Assembly (NCBI GenBank): GCA_028704945.1
Contig: JAQWEL010000001.1
Location: forward strand, 62,001 to 126,000
Length of the DNA stretch: 64,000 nucleotides
Direction: 5' to 3'
Source: Patescibacteria group bacterium
GTDB taxonomy: Bacteria > Patescibacteriota > Patescibacteriia > Patescibacteriales > Patescibacteriaceae
Part shown: piece after piece, positions 60,301 to 64,000 of the stretch
How positions within the stretch are numbered: position 1 is the stretch's first letter
How the letters are laid out: the number at the start of each line of letters is the position of its first letter
Program-made: the position numbers and the translations under genes
Notes under the pieces: generated by a model
Told to the model about the DNA's origin: nothing
What the model saw: the letters and a program-made list of their open reading frames with translations, nothing else
Database searches by the model: none

Positions 60301-60828
60301 CTAAGATGTGTGATGTGATAGCTTATCTAATTTAAGACCATGATGCTGCGCTAAATCTTTAAACCAATTCACATCGTAGTTTTTGGCAATTTCTAAATCA
60401 TTCATTATCTTGTCAAAATCTTCTCTTTTTTCATATTGGCAATGATCTGGATGCAAGCGATGTTGTAATTTTTTATAAATTTCATCTATTTCGGATTTTT
60501 CTAAAGCCGACAATTCGTCGTAGCGGATTCTTTTATGCCCCGGTTTTTCAAGGTGATGCTTGTTTTGTTCTTCAATTTTATCAAACAAGGCATGCTGGGC
60601 AGCTTCCTCTTTTAAAATCGCTTGTTTTTCTTTAGGTGAGGAAAAAAATTTTTTTATTTTTGCCAATCTTTCTTTAACAGTTAATTTTTCTATTTTTATT
60701 TTTTTAAAAGAAGCCGTTTTGCGGACAGCTGGATGCTTGTCAATATAATCCTCTAATTCTTGTTCAGTCGCCTCGATAGACTCCTCTATCTGTTCGGGAA
60801 TGACGCCTTTTTTTATTTTTAACGGCAT
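60301..60828 (-). CDS. J-domain-like protein
   Basis: 175 residues. The C-terminal part (about 100-165) resembles a J domain: helix SALEKSEIDEIYKKLQHRL, the tripeptide His-Pro-Asp (LHPDHC) and a helix DFDKIMNDLEIAKNYD followed by VNWFKDL. J domains stimulate the ATPase of DnaK. The N-terminal 95 residues are charged and helical, without the Gly/Phe or zinc region of DnaJ. It is related to the repeats in the 57122 protein. No dnaK is in the window. A co-chaperone role is inferred from HPD only. Confidence 0.6.
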   Translation of the reverse strand: MPLKIKKGVIPEQIEESIEATEQELEDYIDKHPAVRKTASFKKIKIEKLTVKERLAKIKKFFSSPKEKQAILKEEAAQHALFDKIEEQNKHHLEKPGHKRIRYDELSALEKSEIDEIYKKLQHRLHPDHCQYEKREDFDKIMNDLEIAKNYDVNWFKDLAQHHGLKLDKLSHHTS

Positions 60829-60894
60829 ACTTTTTGTTTAAGTTTATCTAAAGTATAAACCTTTTATAAATATTTGCAATATTTTGTTTTAGTA

Positions 60895-60923
60895 TTGATT
60901 TTTTTATAAAAATATGCTAAAAA
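60895..60923 (+). promoter_or_regulatory. promoter of the gene at 60965
   Basis: TTGATT (60895-60900), 17-base spacer ending AAATATGC, TAAAAA (60918-60923); same promoter style as the tiny-peptide elements. Confidence 0.5.
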
Positions 60924-60964
60924 TTGGCATTAGTTCATTTAACAATTTTTATTAAGGAGTGGTT

Positions 60965-61762
60965 ATGTGCAAGCAGAAAAATTTTCTCGATAGCATCGGA
61001 ATGGCGCTCGAAAAAATAGACTTTATTAGAAGTTTATTATTTCTCTATTCAACAAAAGTAACTGCCGCGAAAAAATGTATTAATTTTTTGGTAGTTATAA
61101 GAGATAAAGCTGATCATAACTTTAATGTTATCAGTCGATCTTTGCAGGTGGCGTTGAAGCAAGAAATTGTTACTGATTGGCAGTATGATAAAGTCGAAAA
61201 TTTTATCACTGCAACGATAAAAGATTTTCCTGTTTGTTTCACTATAATAAGCGCCAGCTCTTTCTTAAGAAAGGCTCAAGACTTGGAAGATGGTAAAAAT
61301 TTAAATCCAGTCCTCAGGCCGTTTATGATTGGTCCATTTTTTCCGGAAAATTTTGCTTATCGTCTGTCTAAGGCGGAGATTGTTTTTGAAAAAAAATATT
61401 CCAGTAAACAAATATCAGATTGGGTAGCTTATTTTTCGAAAAGTTACTCGCATAAGCTAAGAGAAAATATTTGCAAGGTCTGCAAGGCTAGTCTTAAAAG
61501 CAAAGTGAGTCAGTTTAAGGATTCGGCCGGAAAATCTTTGGAGAAAGCGGCGCTTTTGAGAGAAATTGGCTTTGCTTTGATTCGCTTAGCCTATGCTGAA
61601 AATTATCTGTTTTTTCCTGGCTTTGATAATTTATCATTATCAGCTGTTAGAAAGTTACAATTTTCTGATTCAAGTAAAAATTATTTTTTAACCGGTTATG
61701 ATTGTTTGTCTGGCGACACCGAAAAGGTTGGAAAAATAGGTTTATTTAGCCTTAAATTTTAA
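60965..61762 (+). CDS. hypothetical protein
   Basis: 265 residues from ATG 60965, which has AAGGAG five bases upstream; the GTG at 60959 overlaps that site. The sequence is soluble-looking and helical, with KKCINFLVVIRDKADHNFNV early, a Cys pair in NICKVCKASLK in the middle and FIRSLLFLYS near the start. No family recognised. It is monocistronic, with a promoter of the TTGAC...ATATG class and a terminator. Confidence 0.6.
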   Translation: MCKQKNFLDSIGMALEKIDFIRSLLFLYSTKVTAAKKCINFLVVIRDKADHNFNVISRSLQVALKQEIVTDWQYDKVENFITATIKDFPVCFTIISASSFLRKAQDLEDGKNLNPVLRPFMIGPFFPENFAYRLSKAEIVFEKKYSSKQISDWVAYFSKSYSHKLRENICKVCKASLKSKVSQFKDSAGKSLEKAALLREIGFALIRLAYAENYLFFPGFDNLSLSAVRKLQFSDSSKNYFLTGYDCLSGDTEKVGKIGLFSLKF

Positions 61763-61767
61763 ATTTT

Positions 61768-61806
61768 GCCTCTTTTAGCGAAAAATTCGTTGAAAGAGGT
61801 ATTTTG
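61768..61806 (+). terminator. terminator of the gene at 60965
   Basis: GCCTCTTT...GAA pairs with TTC...AAAGAGGT, then ATTTTG. Confidence 0.6.
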
Positions 61807-61872
61807 TTGCAAAATAGTTGACTCTTTAAGAAATTAATGTTAATATCGTTTTTGTTATTATATTTATAATTT

Positions 61873-61926
61873 GGAGCGGTAGTTTCCGCCAAAGGCGGAC
61901 AGGCAGTTAGTCATTTTGCCTGTCAT
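61873..61926 (+). pseudogene. degenerate tRNA-Asp 5' copy
   Basis: GGAGCGGTAGTT repeats the first 12 bases of the tRNA-Asp gene 74 bases further on, and GCCTGTCA repeats its anticodon arm. Between them a CCGCC/GGCGG hairpin replaces the D arm. Not a functional tRNA. Confidence 0.55.
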
Positions 61927-61946
61927 GTAGATAAAAAAATAAATTT

Positions 61947-62020
61947 GGAGCGGTAGTTCAGTTGGTTAGAACGCTTGCCTGTCACGCAAGAGGTCGCGGG
62001 TTCGAGTCCCGTTCGCTCCG
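61947..62020 (+). tRNA. tRNA-Asp (GUC)
   Basis: Acceptor GGAGCGG with TCGCTCC, discriminator G; anticodon GTC in CCTGTCACG; T-arm GCGGG TTCGAGT CCCGT. CCA is not encoded. Confidence 0.96.
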
Positions 62021-62023
62021 CAT

Positions 62024-62068
62024 ATAAATAAAAGAAGCCTGTCCGAATGGACAGGCTTCTTTTATTTA
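62024..62068 (+). terminator. terminator of tRNA-Asp
   Basis: AAAGAAGCCTGTCC pairs with GGACAGGCTTCTTT around GAAT; pairing extends through the flanking AT bases. Confidence 0.85.
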
Positions 62069-62224
62069 TATGTAGATAGCTGAAAGGGACTCGAACAGGT
62101 TTGAAGCAAGCTATCGCAACGAGCGTCATACAAGGCTTTGGGGAAGCCTTGTATGCCAACCCTGGACAAGTAAGGCGTTATGGCGAAGCCGTAGCCGAGC
62201 GCGGAAGTCCCGTTCGCTCCGCAT
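62024..62224 (+). mobile_element. 201-bp tRNA-Asp-linked insertion-like segment
   Basis: After the tRNA come a strong terminator hairpin (62024-62068), then an inverted T-arm fragment (GGGACTCGAAC, 62086-62096) and a perfect hairpin ATACAAGGCTT/AAGCCTTGTAT. Last is a second copy of the tRNA 3' end (AGTCCCGTTCGCTCCGCAT, 62206-62224, identical to 62005-62023). Same order of parts as after tRNA-Gly. No ORF inside; the minus-strand reading frame across it is a translated tRNA. Confidence 0.5.
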
Positions 62225-62249
62225 CAAACAGCTTAACATTAAACATAAC

Positions 62250-62279
62250 TTGACATATTTAAGTTTAAGGGCTAAACTT
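62250..62279 (+). promoter_or_regulatory. promoter and candidate operator of the Fic gene
   Basis: TTGACA (62250-62255), 17-base spacer, TAAACT (62273-62278). The inverted repeat AAGTTTA-agggc-TAAACTT (62261-62279) covers the -10, as expected of an autorepressor site. Confidence 0.55.
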
Positions 62280-62306
62280 TAAATATAAATATTTGTATTT
62301 AAACAT

Positions 62307-63443
62307 ATGGACAACTTGTACAAGTCTGGGATTTTTGAACAAAGAAACCAGTACAAAAGTTTTTTGCCAAGCTTTATTAATAAAGATTTTGTTTGGTATG
62401 ACAAAAAAATAAACATGCTTCTTGAAGAAGCGACTAGATGTTTGGGGGAATTGAATGCGTATTCTTCTTTGGTGCCTGATGTGAATTTTTTTATACAGAT
62501 GCACGTTTTTAAAGAGGCCGTATTGTCTAGTAGAATTGAGGGCACTAAAACAAACATGGATGAAGCTTTGTCTCCAAAGGAGGAAATTGATCCCGAGAAA
62601 AGAGACGACTGGCAAGAGGTTAGAAATTATGTAAAGGCAATAAATTTTGCTATAAAAAATTTAGATAAATTACCTTTGTCAATGAGATTGATAAGGCAGA
62701 CACACGGAATATTGCTTACAGGTTCTAGAGGAAAACATAAGACTCCTGGTGAAATAAGACATAGCCAAAATTGGATTGGCGGCTCTAGTTTGTCTGATGC
62801 CTTTTTTATACCCCCTCATCATGAACATTTAGATGTGTTGTTGAGCGATTTGGAAAAATTTTGGCATAACGACAGCTTAGAAATACCGAATCTAATAAAA
62901 ATAGCTATTAGTCATTATCAATTTGAAACAATTCATCCTTTTTTAGATGGTAATGGCAGAATTGGTAGGTTGTTAATTACTCTTCATTTAGTAAGTCTTG
63001 GTATTTTAAAAAAACCGACATTATATTTGTCATATTTTTTTGAAAAAAATAGAGCATCATATTATGATTCATTAACTGCTGTAAGAAAGTCAAATGAAAT
63101 AGAACACTGGATAAAGTTTTTTTTGACTGGTGTCATACAAACTTCAATAAACGGAATAAATACTTTTGAAAAAATAATTAAATTACGTGCGAAGTATGAA
63201 AGCGTTATCATTGAAAAATTAGGCAAGCGAAGCAAAATCGCAAGTGATTTATTGCTTTATTTATACACCGACCCAATGGTTACGGCTAGAGAAATTGAGA
63301 AGAAATTAAAAATAAGTCCACCTACCGCAAATGCACTATTAAAAGAGATGACAAAAGTGAATATTTTAAAAGAGAAAACAGGTTTTTCAAGAAATCGTGT
63401 ATTTATCCTTTGGGAATATTTTAATTGTTTTGACAAGCATTAA
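62307..63443 (+). CDS. Fic-domain protein with inhibitory helix and C-terminal HTH
   Basis: Fic enzymes transfer AMP or similar groups to protein hydroxyls. The 378-residue protein has an N-terminal helix with [15 protein letters not shown], matching the self-inhibitory (S/T)xxxE(G/N) motif. The Fic core is [14 protein letters not shown] near residue 213 with the full catalytic His and nucleotide-binding residues. A C-terminal winged helix ([20 protein letters not shown]) could bind DNA. An inverted repeat over the -10 box fits autoregulation. Such proteins are often mobile; the gene lies right behind the tRNA-Asp insertion-like segment. Target unknown. Confidence 0.93.
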   Translation: MDNLYKSGIFEQRNQYKSFLPSFINKDFVWYDKKINMLLEEATRCLGELNAYSSLVPDVNFFIQMHVFKEAVLSSRIEGTKTNMDEALSPKEEIDPEKRDDWQEVRNYVKAINFAIKNLDKLPLSMRLIRQTHGILLTGSRGKHKTPGEIRHSQNWIGGSSLSDAFFIPPHHEHLDVLLSDLEKFWHNDSLEIPNLIKIAISHYQFETIHPFLDGNGRIGRLLITLHLVSLGILKKPTLYLSYFFEKNRASYYDSLTAVRKSNEIEHWIKFFLTGVIQTSINGINTFEKIIKLRAKYESVIIEKLGKRSKIASDLLLYLYTDPMVTAREIEKKLKISPPTANALLKEMTKVNILKEKTGFSRNRVFILWEYFNCFDKH

Positions 63444-63504
63444 TTTTTTTGACTCAAACAATATTAACTGCCTTGCTGTATAATAAAATAAGTATTAACA
63501 ATGT

Positions 63505-64000
63505 ATGAAGATTATAATTGCCAATCCGGAAAATTTTGAAAAATTCAAAACGCACATCAAGCAAGACGGCTTCCAAAGTTTGCATGTTTTATCTGATTTT
63601 GACAGAACAATCACTTACGGAGCGGTCGATGGGTTGAAGACCCCCTCGATTATTTCTATGCTTAGAGATGGGCATCATTTATCCGAGGGTTATGCCCAAA
63701 AAGCTCATGAGTTGTTTGATAAATATCACCCAATTGAAGTTGATGAGAATATCCCGACATCGGAAAAGAAAAGACTAATGCAAGAGTGGTGGGAAGCTCA
63801 CAACAAACTCCTGATCGACTCCGGATTATCTAAGGCAGACCTTAAAGACATTGTGGAAAATGGTCACATTAAATTTAGAGAAGGTGTTGCCGAATTTTTA
63901 GATTTTTTGCTGAACAAAAATATCCCGCTTATCATATTTTCGGCTAGCGGATGTGGTGATGCAATCCAACTGTATTTTGAGAAAATGGGCAAAAATTATC
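63505..64000 (+). CDS. UMPH-1-like pyrimidine 5'-nucleotidase, 3' truncated
   Basis: The frame is open to the end of the window (about 165 residues visible). HAD motif I is HVLSDFDRTITYG, followed by the cap region with ISMLRDGHHLSEGYAQKAHE and QEWWEAHNKLLIDSGLSKAD, as in eukaryotic-type pyrimidine 5'-nucleotidases (UMPH-1/cN-III). HAD motif II is IPLIIFSASGCGD. These enzymes dephosphorylate UMP or CMP. ATG 63505 is chosen; an ATG at 63501 is in another frame. TATAAT at 63479-63484 suits a promoter. Confidence 0.8.
   Translation, partial: MKIIIANPENFEKFKTHIKQDGFQSLHVLSDFDRTITYGAVDGLKTPSIISMLRDGHHLSEGYAQKAHELFDKYHPIEVDENIPTSEKKRLMQEWWEAHNKLLIDSGLSKADLKDIVENGHIKFREGVAEFLDFLLNKNIPLIIFSASGCGDAIQLYFEKMGKNY

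Noticed and set aside
61923-62159. 78-codon minus-strand ORF containing RTGLEPATS
   Set aside because: This is the well-known false protein produced by translating a tRNA gene and its repeats.

Overview
The window looks like a chromosome segment of a Patescibacteria (CPR) bacterium, probably of the Parcubacteria/ABY1 type. That placement is inferred from AT-rich DNA, small compact genes, a row of six paralogous signal-peptide/two-helix pilin-like proteins, a double PilB ATPase, VanW, PBP1 and M23 wall enzymes, a translin-like protein, a membrane pyrophosphatase and many small orphan proteins. TGA is used as stop (for example hsp20 and queA), so the standard code applies. Many genes have short or almost no 5' leaders; three share an identical TGTGCTATAAT extended -10 box just in front of the start codon.

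Layout: 1-3.4 kb holds the 3' part of dnaN, an hsp20 gene and a vanW-like gene. 3.4-4.3 kb has no ordinary gene, but on the minus strand it carries a complete transcription unit (strong promoter, structured leader, terminator) full of tiny ORFs, several with excellent Shine-Dalgarno sites. 4.3-7.2 kb is uvrA (minus). 7.3-14.4 kb is a full F1Fo ATP synthase operon interrupted by a small minus-strand gene between atpG and atpD, followed by a carbonic-anhydrase-like gene, an EndoQ-like nuclease, a phosphodiesterase, a translin-like gene and a tandem PilB gene. 21-29 kb holds ftsK, ftsH and a class A penicillin-binding protein. 29-31.6 kb is the pilin-like array. 31.6-38.4 kb holds two exported orphan proteins, nusA, hppA and tig. 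38.4-41.6 kb is a block bounded by two diverged inverted copies of a small-peptide RNA element, enclosing an SDR gene, tRNA-Gly, tRNA-Leu, tmRNA and smpB. 41.6-60.1 kb holds a sensor kinase, envelope sugar genes, a UvrD/nuclease helicase, an M23 endopeptidase, tRNA-Ala, nucleotide enzymes, orphan proteins and queA. 60.1-64 kb holds orphan genes, tRNA-Asp with tRNA-derived repeats, a Fic gene and the start of a UMPH-1-like nucleotidase.

The most interesting content is not in the large genes. Three loci (4.2-3.4 kb minus; 38.63-38.42 kb minus; 41.2-41.6 kb plus) share a short peptide ORF encoding an LRL motif, the same order of short sequence blocks, a strong TTGACA-17-TATANT promoter and an upstream box TTTAAWATTAGCC exactly 27 bases before the -35 element. 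Similar boxes (TTAATATTAGCY) lie upstream of or between divergent promoters of an exported transglutaminase-like gene, the SDR gene, smpB, an M23 endopeptidase and two orphan genes. I read this as a candidate regulon built around tiny peptides. A second pattern is a pair of roughly 200-bp insertions behind tRNA-Gly and tRNA-Asp that both repeat the tRNA 3' end and carry an inverted T-arm copy.
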